Notes: generated by a model not told the origin, from the sequence alone. Counted from the first letter of the stretch, positions 1 to 9,256 are shown. The stretch: DNA of 64,000 bases from Bacteroidota bacterium (GCA_023392125.1 JAEVZS010000024.1:1-64000), one strand, 5' to 3'. Made by a program: numbers and translations.

Positions 1-429
1 GAAATCAAGACAGAAATCATTATCCGGTCAACACCGGAGAAAATATGGGCTATCCTTACTGATTTTGAAAAGTACCCGGACTGGAATCCTTTCATACGAT
101 CCATAACCGGCACAGTAGAAGAAGGAGAGAAAATTACGGTCAATATAGCTCCGCCTAAAAACAAGGCCATGACCTTCAAACCCATTATACTTACCAAAAC
201 AGAAAACCGGGAATTGCGCTGGCTGGGCAGCGTCCTGTTTAAGGGATTATTTGACGGAGAGCACCGGTTTGAGCTTACTGACAACGGTGACGGTACGGTA
301 CGATTTGTCCATAGCGAGCAATTCAGAGGTATTTTTGTCTGGCTGTTTAATACCGAAAATACCAGGAATGGCTTCATCCAAATGAATCAAAAGCTGAAAG
401 AGCTGGCGGAAGCTGAATCAGCGGGCTAA
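1..429 (+). CDS. SRPBCC-domain protein, 5' truncated
   Basis: The reading frame is open from base 1 and stops at 427-429, so the start lies outside the window. The 142 visible residues resemble the SRPBCC/polyketide-cyclase-like fold (START-like helix-grip): an N-terminal strand, then P-E-K-I-W-A-I-L-T-D-F and Y-P-D-W-N-P-F, which is the usual opening of small ligand-binding proteins of this superfamily, and a C-terminal helix ending in K-E-L-A-E. Such proteins bind hydrophobic ligands in the cytoplasm; the ligand cannot be read from sequence. Only a few N-terminal residues are probably missing. It converges on the sugar dehydrogenase gene, with a hairpin between them. Confidence 0.75.
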   Translation, partial: EIKTEIIIRSTPEKIWAILTDFEKYPDWNPFIRSITGTVEEGEKITVNIAPPKNKAMTFKPIILTKTENRELRWLGSVLFKGLFDGEHRFELTDNGDGTVRFVHSEQFRGIFVWLFNTENTRNGFIQMNQKLKELAEAESAG

Positions 430-475
430 GGGACTCCGGGGCATGCGGAGACAAGATCTCCCGCATAAAACAAAA

Positions 476-505
476 GCGCGAGACTGTTACAATCAGATCT
501 CGCGC
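476..505 (-). terminator. Intrinsic terminator of the sugar dehydrogenase gene
   Basis: An 8-bp GC-rich inverted repeat, GCGCGAGA/TCTCGCGC (476-483 and 498-505), is followed on the minus strand by TTTTGTTTTA. It lies about 40 bases past the stop of the leftward gene. Confidence 0.75.
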
Positions 506-543
506 CATAGTAATCTAAAAACAGAGATTTCAAACAGTCAGTT

Positions 544-1938
544 TTATAGCTTGGTAAATCTCAATGGTACTATCTTGTTTTCTGACCTCAGTTCAAGCAG
601 ATACATACCAGACTCCAGGTGCCTCGTATCAATTTTCAATATTCCCGAACCGGATAAAGAACTTACTTCCGGCCTAGTGGTCATCAATACCCCCTGGCTG
701 GAGAAAATATTTATTTCCATCGTATGACCGGCAAAATCCTGTACATCAACCTGAATATAGTCTCCGGCCGGATTAGGATACACTAACATGTTTTTTGCAG
801 CTGGCCCGAAACCTGCTATGCCACCGGTAATCACCTGATTTGTTCTCAGCCGTATCAGACTGTTAGGCGACTCGGTAAGAGCATATAGCTGTCCGTCGGG
901 AGCCACCTCCACGTCTCTGAACCGGGCGTAATTGTGCAGAAAAGAATACGTAGCGACATGCTTGTCATTTTTAATTTTCACCCACTGAATCTGTTTGCCG
1001 GCCAGCGCTCCCAAGATAAAATTGATCTCATCTTCCTCCTCTCCCACTACAGGCACTATGGCAAGACCGCTTGGAGCAATGGACGGCACCCAGTAGCGGA
1101 CAGGCTGCTCCATTCCATCACGGGCCGTATCCGTCGAAATAATTGTTCCGTTGTAGTTTAACCCAAAGGTGATGCTTGGCCAGCCATAGTTATTTCCGGC
1201 TTCGATCAGGTTCAGCTCGTCTCCACCCATAGGACCATGCTCATGAGCAAATATCTTTCCGCTTCGGGGATCGACTACCAGACCCTGAATATTCCGGTGT
1301 CCGTAACTATATATCGCGGGTGCTACACCATTTATCCCGATAAAAGGATTATTTTCCGGGACAGTACCATCGTCATTCAGGCGTATAACTTTACCAATAT
1401 GGTTGCTCAGCAGCTGGGCATTGTCCTGCTCCTGCCTGTCGCTGGAGGAAAAAATCAGATGATTCTCACTGTCAAAAGCAATTCTGCTCCCGAAGTGATT
1501 CCCTCCCCCCCGGTAAGGCAGCGCCGTAAATAATTGCGAAAAGCTGGTCAGCTGATTCCCGTCAAGAATTCCTCTTCCTATCGCCAGTGTGTATCCACTC
1601 TGGCCGGAAACAGAATACGAAAGATATACATACCTGTTGGTAGCAAAATCAGGATGCAGGGCCACATCAAGCAATCCTCCCTGCCCTACTACAGCAACAG
1701 CCGGAGTGCCTGTTATCTGGGTTTTGGTATCGGTAGAGATGACATATCTGTATAATCTGCCATCCTTCTCGGTAAAGAGCAATTCATCGCTTGTTATAAA
1801 GCACATTCCCCAGGGCTGCGACATCCTTGTGCCGTCTATCAGCACCTGGTCGATTTCGAGCGTGGGATCCTGAGCTGGACTATAAAAGGATATACACAAT
1901 AAAAATAAAGTAAATGAAAAGCCAGACAGTTTTCTCAT
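544..1938 (-). CDS. PQQ-dependent sugar dehydrogenase-like secreted protein with T9SS sorting domain
   Basis: The 464-residue protein has the glucose/sorbosone dehydrogenase (GSDH) six-bladed beta-propeller. Visible family marks are Q-P-W-G-M near the N-terminus, G-G-L-L-D-V-A-L-H-P-D-F, Y-G-H-R-N-I-Q-G and H-E-H-G-P-M-G-G-D-E-L-N. Soluble members oxidise aldose sugars with PQQ in the periplasm or outside the cell. The C-terminal ~75 residues start V-Y-P-N-P-A-G-D and form a T9SS type A sorting domain, so surface export or secretion is expected. I start at 1938, where M-R-K-L-S-G-F begins a clear signal peptide ending S-P-A-Q; the open frame extends to 2037 but that extension does not look like part of the protein. 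The substrate is unknown. Confidence 0.85.
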   Translation of the reverse strand: MRKLSGFSFTLFLLCISFYSPAQDPTLEIDQVLIDGTRMSQPWGMCFITSDELLFTEKDGRLYRYVISTDTKTQITGTPAVAVVGQGGLLDVALHPDFATNRYVYLSYSVSGQSGYTLAIGRGILDGNQLTSFSQLFTALPYRGGGNHFGSRIAFDSENHLIFSSSDRQEQDNAQLLSNHIGKVIRLNDDGTVPENNPFIGINGVAPAIYSYGHRNIQGLVVDPRSGKIFAHEHGPMGGDELNLIEAGNNYGWPSITFGLNYNGTIISTDTARDGMEQPVRYWVPSIAPSGLAIVPVVGEEEDEINFILGALAGKQIQWVKIKNDKHVATYSFLHNYARFRDVEVAPDGQLYALTESPNSLIRLRTNQVITGGIAGFGPAAKNMLVYPNPAGDYIQVDVQDFAGHTMEINIFSSQGVLMTTRPEVSSLSGSGILKIDTRHLESGMYLLELRSENKIVPLRFTKL

Positions 1939-2280
1939 AAGATATAATAGTTTGGTTGGTAAAAGTCTATCGTAAAACCAGCGTCTTATTGCGGCACAAA
2001 CTCCCGGGCACTGCTGCAGAAACCAGAAAACCAGCACCTGGCAATATTGTTATTATCAGCGAATCACCCATTATTGAACATTAATAAAAAAATCCCCCCC
2101 GTTCTGCTGCTCGCTATAAACAAACTCTGTCAATTCAGCATAACACGCTATTTATCTAATATGCAAATAAAAAAAGATACAAACAAACCATTTTTACTTT
2201 TCCGCTACGTCCGGATCAGGAAGCAACTATCCGATAATTCTACATATATTTACCCGGAGTTAATCCTTGCAACAGCCAAA
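1939..2280. other. Divergent intergenic region, sugar dehydrogenase / HipA-like gene
   Basis: This 342-base AT-rich spacer separates two divergent genes and must hold both promoters. No exact TAnnTTTG box with a partner was found. TATATTTA near 2246 comes within one base of the -7 consensus in the direction of the HipA-like gene. No RNA gene or repeat was seen. Confidence 0.4.
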
Positions 2281-3066
2281 ATGTATTCACTAAGAACCGT
2301 AGATGTGCTCCGCTATATGCTTCCCCTTCGGGAAGGCGGCTCACTGCCCGCATTGACTGAAGCCAGCGATGGCTTTAAGTATGTCCTCAAATTTCGGGGG
2401 GCCGGTCAGCGCGAAAAAGCGCTTATTGCTGAGTTGCTGGGCGGCGAAATAGCCCGGACGCTCGGACTGAAAGTTCCGGAACTGGTATTTGCCAGGCTGG
2501 CTGAGGAATTCGGACGCTCGGAAGGCGATGAGGAAATTCAGGATCTGCTCAAAGCAAGCCGGGGGCTGAATCTGGCGCTGCATTTTCTGTCCGGAGCTAT
2601 CACCTACGATCCCACGGTGACACCAATAGACCCGCTTCTTGCCTCCCGCATTGTCTGGCTCGACGCGTTTATCACCAATGTAGACCGTACATTCCGCAAT
2701 ACCAATATGCTGATCTGGAACCGGGAACTCTGGCTGATCGACCACGGAGCCTCTTTTCTCTTTCATCATTCCTGGAGCAATATAGAACAGCACGTCCGCA
2801 GCCCCTTTGCCCTGATCAAGGACCATGTACTGCTACCGGTTGCCAGCCGGATGGATGAGGCAAACGAGTTAAATCTCCAACACCTTACTCCTGCCCGACT
2901 GGAAGAGATCGTGGAGCTGATTCCGGACGAATGGCTTATGGCTTCAGGAGAAAACGGCACGCCGGACGAGCTGAAAACGGTCTACAAAGAATTTCTGACG
3001 ACCCGGCTGAGTCATGCCGATCTGTTTGTAAACGAAGCAAAACGCGCCCGCCATGCACTTATATGA
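2281..3066 (+). CDS. HipA-like kinase-fold protein (HipA_2 type)
   Basis: The 261-residue protein resembles the compact HipA-related kinase family that travels with DUF3037. Kinase-like marks are Y-V-L-K-F with K37 as candidate ATP lysine, a HipA-like helix E-L-L-G-G-E-I-A around residue 51, the catalytic-loop-like D-A-F-I-T-N-V-D-R (D128 to R136) followed by N-T-N, and a metal-binding L-I-D-H-G (D154). HipA kinases phosphorylate protein targets; the target here is unknown. It is much shorter than E. coli HipA (about 440 residues), and no HipB-type antitoxin is adjacent. The start at 2281 is chosen because upstream in-frame residues look non-coding. It overlaps the DUF3037 gene by 14 bases, so the two are probably translationally coupled. 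Confidence 0.75.
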   Translation: MYSLRTVDVLRYMLPLREGGSLPALTEASDGFKYVLKFRGAGQREKALIAELLGGEIARTLGLKVPELVFARLAEEFGRSEGDEEIQDLLKASRGLNLALHFLSGAITYDPTVTPIDPLLASRIVWLDAFITNVDRTFRNTNMLIWNRELWLIDHGASFLFHHSWSNIEQHVRSPFALIKDHVLLPVASRMDEANELNLQHLTPARLEEIVELIPDEWLMASGENGTPDELKTVYKEFLTTRLSHADLFVNEAKRARHALI

Positions 3067-3427
3067 ATATGCCGTTATTCGCGTGGTACCGAGGGTAGAG
3101 CGCGAAGAATTTATCAATGCCGGTATCCTGCTTTGTTCGCCTAAACAGGGTTTTCTGAAATGCAAGCTACATTTGTGCAAAGAAAAACTGCTCAGTCTCG
3201 ACCCAAAAGTCGATATCGATACGATAGAAGCGCATCTCAACGCCTTTGAAAAAATATGCTTGGGTGGTAAAACCGGCGGCCCCATTGCTCAGAATAATCA
3301 GGCGGCCCGGTTCCGCTGGCTTACTGCCATGCGAAGCTCTGTACTTCAGACCTCCCGTCCTCACCCCGGCCTGACCGAGGATCTGGACAGCTTGCTGGAG
3401 CATTTATTTGAGGAGTATGTAGCGTAA
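3053..3427 (+). CDS. DUF3037 domain protein
   Basis: The 124-residue protein begins M-H-L-Y-E-Y-A-V-I-R-V-V-P-R and continues E-E-F-I-N-A-G-I-L-L-C, the typical DUF3037 opening. No catalytic motif is obvious. Its start lies inside the HipA-like gene in another frame. The HipA-like/DUF3037 pairing is recurrent in bacteria, so I infer that the two proteins form a functional unit, perhaps kinase and partner. Function is unproven. The gene converges on the cupin gene with only 24 bases between stops. Confidence 0.75.
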   Translation: MHLYEYAVIRVVPRVEREEFINAGILLCSPKQGFLKCKLHLCKEKLLSLDPKVDIDTIEAHLNAFEKICLGGKTGGPIAQNNQAARFRWLTAMRSSVLQTSRPHPGLTEDLDSLLEHLFEEYVA

Positions 3428-3451
3428 GAAAGTCCTGATTGATAAATACAC

Positions 3452-3913
3452 TTATATCTTTGTAAGCCTTTTCACATATTCCACTGCCTCTGCACTTCCT
3501 TCTTCCGGGGCCCAATCCGCAAATTCCTTGTCTGTATCTGCGTCATAGGGACCATCTTTGATCTCATACAGCACGGAGCCGGGCTCCAGTGAGACCAACG
3601 TATGAAAGGCTCCCGGAGTGATTTCCGCTCCGTAGCATCCTGCAGCAGCATCCATGATGCAAGTCTCCGTAATGGTTCCGTAATCATCAAATTCGATAAA
3701 AGCGACCTTGCCTCTGAGAATTACAAATGCCTCTCTTTTGGCCGGTGCCACATGCCGGTGAGGACGTATATATGTACCGGGCTCCATGGCGTTAAGCATA
3801 CGTTGCAAGGTATCGCTTTGCTCCTGATGAAAATTATGATTCATACGCTTTCTGCCAGCGTTTTTTGCCTTTGCCGATACATTGCCGACCAGTTCACTGT
3901 CAATCTTTATCAT
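3452..3913 (-). CDS. WbuC family cupin-fold metalloprotein
   Basis: The 153-residue protein shows a single cupin domain with a candidate metal site: R-P-H-R-H (histidines near 52-54), a glutamate in R-E-A-F-V-I-L-R-G and a late histidine in P-G-A-F-H-T-L. This layout matches the WbuC family, small cupins often found in O-antigen or polysaccharide loci. Here it stands alone, with no sugar-pathway neighbour. The metal and reaction are unknown. The protein should be cytoplasmic because there is no signal peptide. Confidence 0.75.
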   Translation of the reverse strand: MIKIDSELVGNVSAKAKNAGRKRMNHNFHQEQSDTLQRMLNAMEPGTYIRPHRHVAPAKREAFVILRGKVAFIEFDDYGTITETCIMDAAAGCYGAEITPGAFHTLVSLEPGSVLYEIKDGPYDADTDKEFADWAPEEGSAEAVEYVKRLTKI

Positions 3914-4172
3914 TGCTCTTTTTCGTTTTCATTTCTGCTGTTTCATTGTACCGGCTTTTTATCAACCGGTTACACAACTCCGTATTTAACTACACGAAGG
4001 AAACAAATCTGTTTGTAACAGTTAAAATACAAAATTCAGTCAGCGTGACAAAAAACAGAAACCTGATAACATTTTTTCCAAAGCCGGTTTTTTTTATCAA
4101 AGCAAAGTGATTCGCTCTTGCTTAAAAGATCACAGTGTGTTAATATAACCATTACATTATAAACAGATCGAT

Positions 4173-5030
4173 ATGTTTCAATACAATGAACCCATGCTGA
4201 GAGAAGGCGCTCTCAAAGGCCAGACGATATTGGTGACCGGTGGCGGTACAGGACTGGGTAAGTCCATGGGAAAATACTTTTTGCAACTTGGCGCCAACCT
4301 GATTATTGTAAGCAGAAAAAAGGATGTATTGGAACAGGCCGCTGCCGAACTGGAAAAAGAAACCGGCGGACAGGTATTGCCCCTGGCCTGCGATATCCGC
4401 AATTACCATGAAATAGAAGCGGTAATCAGTGAATCAAAATCAGTATTTGGCTCTATAAATGGTCTCGTTAATAATGCGGCAGGCAATTTTATAAGCCCTA
4501 CTGAAAAACTCAGTCACCGGGCTTTTGATATTGTAGTAGATATTGTGCTCAAAGGAAGTTATTATTTCACGCTGGCTCTTGGAAAAGACTGGATCGAAGC
4601 CGGACAGAAAGGCACCATACTCAATATCACAACTACTTATGCCTGGACAGGATCCGGATATGTAGTACCTTCTGCGGTAGCAAAAGCCGGGGTGCTCAAT
4701 CTGACCCGCTCTCTGGCTGTAGAATGGGCCAAATATGGTATACGTTCCAATGCCATAGCGCCGGGGCCTTTTCCTACCGAAGGAGCGATGAGCAGACTTT
4801 TTCCGGACGATCTCAATATCCCGGATTACCGGGAACGTATCCCGCTCAAACGGGCAGGCGACCATCAGGAACTAGCTAACCTGGCCGCCTTTCTGATGTC
4901 TGATTTTTCATCGTATATCAATGGAGAGGTAATTACGATTGATGGCGGAGAATGGCTGAACGGAGCCGGGGAGTTTAATCACCTGGACGTGATAACACCC
5001 GAACAATGGGATGCGCTGAGAAAACGCTAA
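4173..5030 (+). CDS. SDR family oxidoreductase, 2,4-dienoyl-CoA reductase-like
   Basis: The 285-residue short-chain dehydrogenase has the cofactor motif T-G-G-G-T-G-L-G near residue 22 and N-N-A-A-G-N-F in the middle. In place of the classical Y-x-x-x-K it has T-Y-A-W-T-G-S-G-Y-V-V-P-S-A-V-A-K, the arrangement of mitochondrial/peroxisomal 2,4-dienoyl-CoA reductases, in which Tyr, Ser and Lys serve catalysis. The likely reaction is NADPH-dependent reduction of dienoyl-CoA during breakdown of unsaturated fatty acids. The gene is monocistronic, with 259 bases upstream and a bidirectional hairpin after it. Confidence 0.8.
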   Translation: MFQYNEPMLREGALKGQTILVTGGGTGLGKSMGKYFLQLGANLIIVSRKKDVLEQAAAELEKETGGQVLPLACDIRNYHEIEAVISESKSVFGSINGLVNNAAGNFISPTEKLSHRAFDIVVDIVLKGSYYFTLALGKDWIEAGQKGTILNITTTYAWTGSGYVVPSAVAKAGVLNLTRSLAVEWAKYGIRSNAIAPGPFPTEGAMSRLFPDDLNIPDYRERIPLKRAGDHQELANLAAFLMSDFSSYINGEVITIDGGEWLNGAGEFNHLDVITPEQWDALRKR

Positions 5031-5058
5031 GCCGGGACACTCTATCTTTGTCCGAAAA

Positions 5059-5091
5059 TAAGAAAGTCTGAAAAATAGTCAGACTTTCTTA
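5059..5091. terminator. Bidirectional terminator, SDR / UspA genes
   Basis: A perfect 13-bp inverted repeat (5059-5071 and 5079-5091, stem core AAGAAAGTCTGA) with a 7-base loop lies between two convergent genes. Its right arm includes the stop codon of the UspA gene. Confidence 0.7.
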
Positions 5092-5928
5092 TTCCACTGA
5101 ATGGAAGGCCATAATAGGTGCATTACCGTGGGATACCATTTTTCGGGTCATACTGCCCTCAAACAGTCGTTTGAACAGACCTTTATGATGCGTAGTCATG
5201 GCAAGGAGATCTACTCCGTTGTCCTCCACATACTCCCTGAGTGCTTTAAACGCATCATCGCCTTTTATATACTTAAATCGGAGTCCGTGATACACGATCA
5301 TCTCCTCTACCATCATCTGAAATTCATTGGTTTTTAACCGTTCCAGAATCAGATTTTCCGAGTATACATTGACAATAGTCAGTGTTGCCTCAAAATAAGC
5401 GGCAAGACGGGCAAGAAACTTTATGGTATCAAGGTCTTCTTCATGATACTCACTGGCAAATACGATATTTTTTACGGTACGCAAGGTTGTCTGCTGAGGA
5501 ATCACAATCACGGGGCAGCGGACTTTTTCAATCACATGGGCTGCATGTGTACCAAAGATTCCGGGCACAATGCCATCCACTCCCTTTGTGGCCATCAGTA
5601 CCAGACCAATATCATACTCCTCGATCACATTTTTCAGTTCAGTCGAAAAAGAGCCTGCTCTGGAAAGAATAGTAAGCTTTACATCCGGTTCGTATTCCCG
5701 CACTCTGTCCACCAGATCATTGAGCTGTCTGGATGAATTCACTTCCAGCACCTCTACCTCTTTCTCAATAGCATCGTAAGGAAGATCGGTGATCATTTCC
5801 GGAATAGCAAAAGCGTTGAAAAACACGACTTCACTATTCGTCTTTTTTGCCAGATTGAGTAAAAAAGGCAGTGCGTTTTCCGTTGGTTCGGAGAAATCGG
5901 TCGGGAATAATATTCTTTTTACCTCCAT
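5089..5928 (-). CDS. Tandem universal stress protein (two UspA domains)
   Basis: The 279-residue cytoplasmic protein has two UspA domains in tandem, about residues 1-140 and 150-279. Domain one begins K-R-I-L-F-P-T-D-F-S-E and ends with a G-x-x-G-x-x-x-H-A-like stretch before C-P-V-I-V-I-P; domain two ends with G-S-M-T-R-K-M-V-S-H-G-N-A-P-I. The second domain keeps the G-(9)-G-(S/T)-like nucleotide-binding pattern better than the first. Such tandem proteins act in stress survival, usually by binding ATP. It lies 85 bases downstream of gntP on the same strand but has no evident link to gluconate use. Confidence 0.85.
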   Translation of the reverse strand: MEVKRILFPTDFSEPTENALPFLLNLAKKTNSEVVFFNAFAIPEMITDLPYDAIEKEVEVLEVNSSRQLNDLVDRVREYEPDVKLTILSRAGSFSTELKNVIEEYDIGLVLMATKGVDGIVPGIFGTHAAHVIEKVRCPVIVIPQQTTLRTVKNIVFASEYHEEDLDTIKFLARLAAYFEATLTIVNVYSENLILERLKTNEFQMMVEEMIVYHGLRFKYIKGDDAFKALREYVEDNGVDLLAMTTHHKGLFKRLFEGSMTRKMVSHGNAPIMAFHSVE

Positions 5929-6013
5929 AGCTTTTTTATTTAAGATGGCTCACAACCTCGCTCCTAATAAAACAAGCTATAGAAAGTAAAGTTCTGATTT
6001 TGCCCGATAAAAG

Positions 6014-7360
6014 CTAAACAAATGACAGAAACCAGTGTATAAAAAGCACCGCAGTAAAACCTGTAAGAGCTATGATGGTCGTCATAACCGTCCAGGACCG
6101 GAGCGTTTGTTTCTCGGTAATACCAAAATATTTGCTTACAAGCCAGAAACCGCTGTCATTGACGTGTGACATGATCGTAGCTCCCGATGCTATGGCAATT
6201 ACCAGCAGCGCCCTGTCGGCAGAGGTATATACAGAGCCTTCCAGCAAAGCGGCAGTCATACCGGCAGCGGTAATCATGGCCACAGTAGCAGATCCCTGTA
6301 AAATACGTACCAGAGCTGCCACCACAAAGGCAAAAAAGAAAAGAGAACCTCCCAGACCATTGATATATCCGGCCACCATTTGCCCGGCTCCGGTATCGGA
6401 AAGCATTTGCTTGAATACTCCTCCTGCTCCGGTAATAAGTATGATCATACCTGCGGGTGCCAGTGATTTCCCACTCATATCAAGCAGTTCCTGTCTGGAA
6501 AACCCTCTGCGAACACCCAGAAGATACCAGGCTGCTCCGTTGGCGATCAGCAGGGCTATAAAAGGATGACCTGTAAAGGTTACCACACTTTTTACAGATT
6601 GCGGAACCCCAAAGAGTCCACTGTTACAAAAGGTATTGAGCAGAATCAGAAAAAGAGGCAATGCGACAAGACCGGCTATCAGTCCGGCTGAAGGCAATGC
6701 TCCAGGCTGCGTGTCCGGCTGAGTATATACAGGAGCCGGGATAAAGATGCGGCGGGATATATAGCTGCCAAATACTGGTCCGGCTACAATCGCTGCCGGA
6801 ATACCCGCAAGAGCGCCCATCAGAATCACATCCCCGAGATCTGCACCCACCATTTCCGCTACTGCCACAGGGCCGGGAGTCGGTGGAATAAAACTATGAG
6901 AAACAGCCAGTCCGGCCAGCAGAGACAAGCCAAACAGGAGCAAGCTTCTGCCGGTCTTTTGCTGCAGGGCATATACAACAGGCACCAGTATGATAAAGGC
7001 TACATCAAAAAAAACGGGAATACTGACAAAAAAACCGGTAATCATAAGCGCCCAATGCGCATGCTTTTGTCCCGATTTCTGCAAAATAACTGAGGCCAGG
7101 GCCTGCACTCCTCCCGATTGTTCGAGTATAGCACCAAATATTGCCCCCAGGCCAACTACCACTGATATGAAGCCAAGTGTACCCGCCATACCGGTTTGTA
7201 TGCTTTCCAGAATACGGGCAGGCGGCATCCCGGCTATCATTCCAACAGCAATACTGGCCAGCAGAAGGGAAATAAAAGCCTGTATCCTGAGGTAAAGAAT
7301 CAGAAAAAGCAGAAGGGCAATGCCTGATACAACTGCTAGCAAAAGCTGACTTTCTTCCAT
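6014..7360 (-). CDS. gntP: Gluconate:H+ symporter, GntP family
   Basis: This is a 448-residue inner-membrane protein with about 12-14 hydrophobic segments throughout, the usual GntP length. Family stretches include G-G-V-Q-A-L-A near residue 84 and S-H-S-F-I-P-P-T-P-G-P-V-A near 154, a signature of gluconate permeases, plus H-V-N-D-S-G-F-W near the C-terminus. It imports gluconate with protons. Its start codon shares one base with the gnd stop (TGATG on the minus strand), giving translational coupling. With gntK and gnd it makes a complete import-phosphorylate-oxidise module. Close relatives carry other sugar acids, but the context argues for gluconate. Confidence 0.9.
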   Translation of the reverse strand: MEESQLLLAVVSGIALLLFLILYLRIQAFISLLLASIAVGMIAGMPPARILESIQTGMAGTLGFISVVVGLGAIFGAILEQSGGVQALASVILQKSGQKHAHWALMITGFFVSIPVFFDVAFIILVPVVYALQQKTGRSLLLFGLSLLAGLAVSHSFIPPTPGPVAVAEMVGADLGDVILMGALAGIPAAIVAGPVFGSYISRRIFIPAPVYTQPDTQPGALPSAGLIAGLVALPLFLILLNTFCNSGLFGVPQSVKSVVTFTGHPFIALLIANGAAWYLLGVRRGFSRQELLDMSGKSLAPAGMIILITGAGGVFKQMLSDTGAGQMVAGYINGLGGSLFFFAFVVAALVRILQGSATVAMITAAGMTAALLEGSVYTSADRALLVIAIASGATIMSHVNDSGFWLVSKYFGITEKQTLRSWTVMTTIIALTGFTAVLFIHWFLSFV

Positions 7361-8778
7361 CAGTGTGAAGCCCAGTTGGTGTGAAAACGCTGTTCCGGAT
7401 CACTATCGATCCGTTTGTATGTATGCGCCCCGAAATAATCACGCTGTGCCTGGATCAGATTGGCCGGAGAACTGGCGGTAATACGCCCCAGAAGATAGTT
7501 GAGTCCGCCTGAATATACGGGAAGAGCTATATCTCCCTGTAAGCCTTCCGTTACGACAAAAGCCAGATCCCTGCGCCAGACGCTGAGCCGCTCAGCTACT
7601 CCGGTGATAAGCAGCAGATTATCACCTTCCCGGAACAGTTCAACCAACTCTTCCATCAGTGATGACCGGATAATACAGCCATTGGTCCATATGCGGGCAA
7701 GCTCGCTCAGATTTATATTCCAGCTATCGGTTTCCGAAACTTTGCGGATCAGATCAAAACCATGGGCATGATTGATATAGCGAATTGCCTGACAGGCTTT
7801 TTCCAGTGAATGTATAAACGTTTCTTTATTTCCCTTATATTTCCCGGGCTGGTATTGGTACAGGGCAGCACCCGCCAGCCGGTCCTGTCTGGCAGCTGAA
7901 AGATTGCGGGCCATCACAGCCAGTGAAAGCGTATCATAGGGGACCCCGTATTCCAGCGCTGTAGCAGCCGACAGCCAGCCTGTTCCTTTCTGTTCTGCCT
8001 GATCCAGTATATAATCCAGCAACAGGCCATTCCCCTCTTTATAGCTGAGAATATCAATAGTGATTTCGAGCAGATAGCTTTTCAGGCTGCCTTTCTGCCA
8101 CTCGTTCAGAATGCCGGAAATTTCCACATTTTCAAGGCAAAGAAAATTTTTAAGCAACGCATATGTTTCTGCCCATAGTTGCATTTCGGCATATTCAATA
8201 CCATTATGGACCATTTTCACGAAATGCCCTGCACCTTCAGGTCCTATATATGCTGTACAGGAATTGTCTTTACTATCTCTGGCAGCAATCTTATGGAGAT
8301 ACGGCGCTATTATTTCATATCCTTCTTTCGTACCACCCGGCATGATAGCAGGTCCTTTCAGCGCCCCTTCTTCCCCGCCCGAGATACCGGTTCCGATATA
8401 ATGAATACCACGGCTTTTCAGCAGCTCTGCCCTGCGGGAAGTATCTTTATAATAGGAATTGCCCCCATCCAGCACTATATCGCCCTCTTCAAGCAGAAGC
8501 AACAGTTGCCCGATCTGCTCATCCACCGCTGTGCCGGCAGTAATCATCAGCATAATCTTCCTGGGTCTCTCCAGGCTGTCTACAAATGCTGCCAGATCAT
8601 CAAAGCCCTGCATATCGTAAGTATCGGGAACCGATGCCAGCAGATGACCAGCAATATTTTCCTCTATACCAGCAATATGCCGATTGTATACAGACAAACG
8701 CACCTGCCTGCCCGCAAGGTTCAGGGCCAGATTTCTGCCCATCACACCAAGTCCGATGATACCAAACTCTGATTGCAT
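7360..8778 (-). CDS. gnd: 6-phosphogluconate dehydrogenase, decarboxylating
   Basis: The 472-residue cytoplasmic enzyme converts 6-phosphogluconate to ribulose 5-phosphate and CO2 with NADP. The dinucleotide motif G-L-G-V-M-G is at residues 9-14 (family G-x-G-x-x-G, followed by N). The substrate-binding stretches G-I-S-G-G-E-E-G-A and K-M-V-H-N-G-I-E-Y hold the expected catalytic Lys/Asn. Length matches the long E. coli type (about 468 residues). It sits between gntK (one base gap) and gntP (one base overlap) in an operon. Confidence 0.95.
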   Translation of the reverse strand: MQSEFGIIGLGVMGRNLALNLAGRQVRLSVYNRHIAGIEENIAGHLLASVPDTYDMQGFDDLAAFVDSLERPRKIMLMITAGTAVDEQIGQLLLLLEEGDIVLDGGNSYYKDTSRRAELLKSRGIHYIGTGISGGEEGALKGPAIMPGGTKEGYEIIAPYLHKIAARDSKDNSCTAYIGPEGAGHFVKMVHNGIEYAEMQLWAETYALLKNFLCLENVEISGILNEWQKGSLKSYLLEITIDILSYKEGNGLLLDYILDQAEQKGTGWLSAATALEYGVPYDTLSLAVMARNLSAARQDRLAGAALYQYQPGKYKGNKETFIHSLEKACQAIRYINHAHGFDLIRKVSETDSWNINLSELARIWTNGCIIRSSLMEELVELFREGDNLLLITGVAERLSVWRRDLAFVVTEGLQGDIALPVYSGGLNYLLGRITASSPANLIQAQRDYFGAHTYKRIDSDPEQRFHTNWASH

Positions 8779-8779
8779 A

Positions 8780-9256
8780 CTAGGAACATTTAGTAAGAAT
8801 AAGATCTACAAGTTTATCAGGTTCTTCTGCAATATCCAAATGCAGCCCATAAACCGGCGGCTCCAGGGTATCAAATTGTGACTGCAAAAGTGCGGAAGTC
8901 ATAAAGTGCCCTTTTCTGGCTTTAAGCCTTTCCTGGATTATCTTGAAATCTCCGTGCAAAAACACCCAGCAGATATCCGCTTCCTTATCCACAAGATTAT
9001 TTCTATATACCTCTTTCAGGGCGGAACATGCCAGTACTGCTCCCCCGTGCCGGTGAGCTGCCAGTGTTTCAGACAAGAGCTTTAGCCAGGGTACCCGGTC
9101 TGCATCGGAAAGTGGTATCCCTCCCGCCATCTTCCGGATATTTTCCAAAGGATGGTAATCATCAGCATCCAGAAAAGGCAACTGCAGGCGGGAAGCAAGA
9201 AGTCTTCCGACTGTCGTTTTGCCACTACCGCTCACTCCCATCAAGATATAAATCAT
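8780..9256 (-). CDS. gntK: Gluconokinase
   Basis: The 158-residue P-loop kinase makes 6-phosphogluconate from gluconate and ATP. The Walker A motif G-V-S-G-S-G-K-T-T is at residues 7-15, followed by D-A-D-D-Y-H-P, which in GntK binds substrate, and by D-R-x-P-W-L. Length matches thermoresistant gluconokinase. It is the first gene of the gntK-gnd-gntP operon; no GntR regulator is next to it. The 98 bases upstream show no exact TAnnTTTG box. Confidence 0.93.
   Translation of the reverse strand: MIYILMGVSGSGKTTVGRLLASRLQLPFLDADDYHPLENIRKMAGGIPLSDADRVPWLKLLSETLAAHRHGGAVLACSALKEVYRNNLVDKEADICWVFLHGDFKIIQERLKARKGHFMTSALLQSQFDTLEPPVYGLHLDIAEEPDKLVDLILTKCS

Noticed and set aside
443..1873. Several plus-strand open frames opposite the sugar dehydrogenase gene
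   Set aside because: They are antisense shadows; the minus-strand frame has a full domain set and signal peptide.
5043..5050. TATCTTTG as a plus-strand promoter
   Set aside because: It is an exact box by sequence, but it lies just after the SDR stop and before a terminator, with only a convergent gene downstream.
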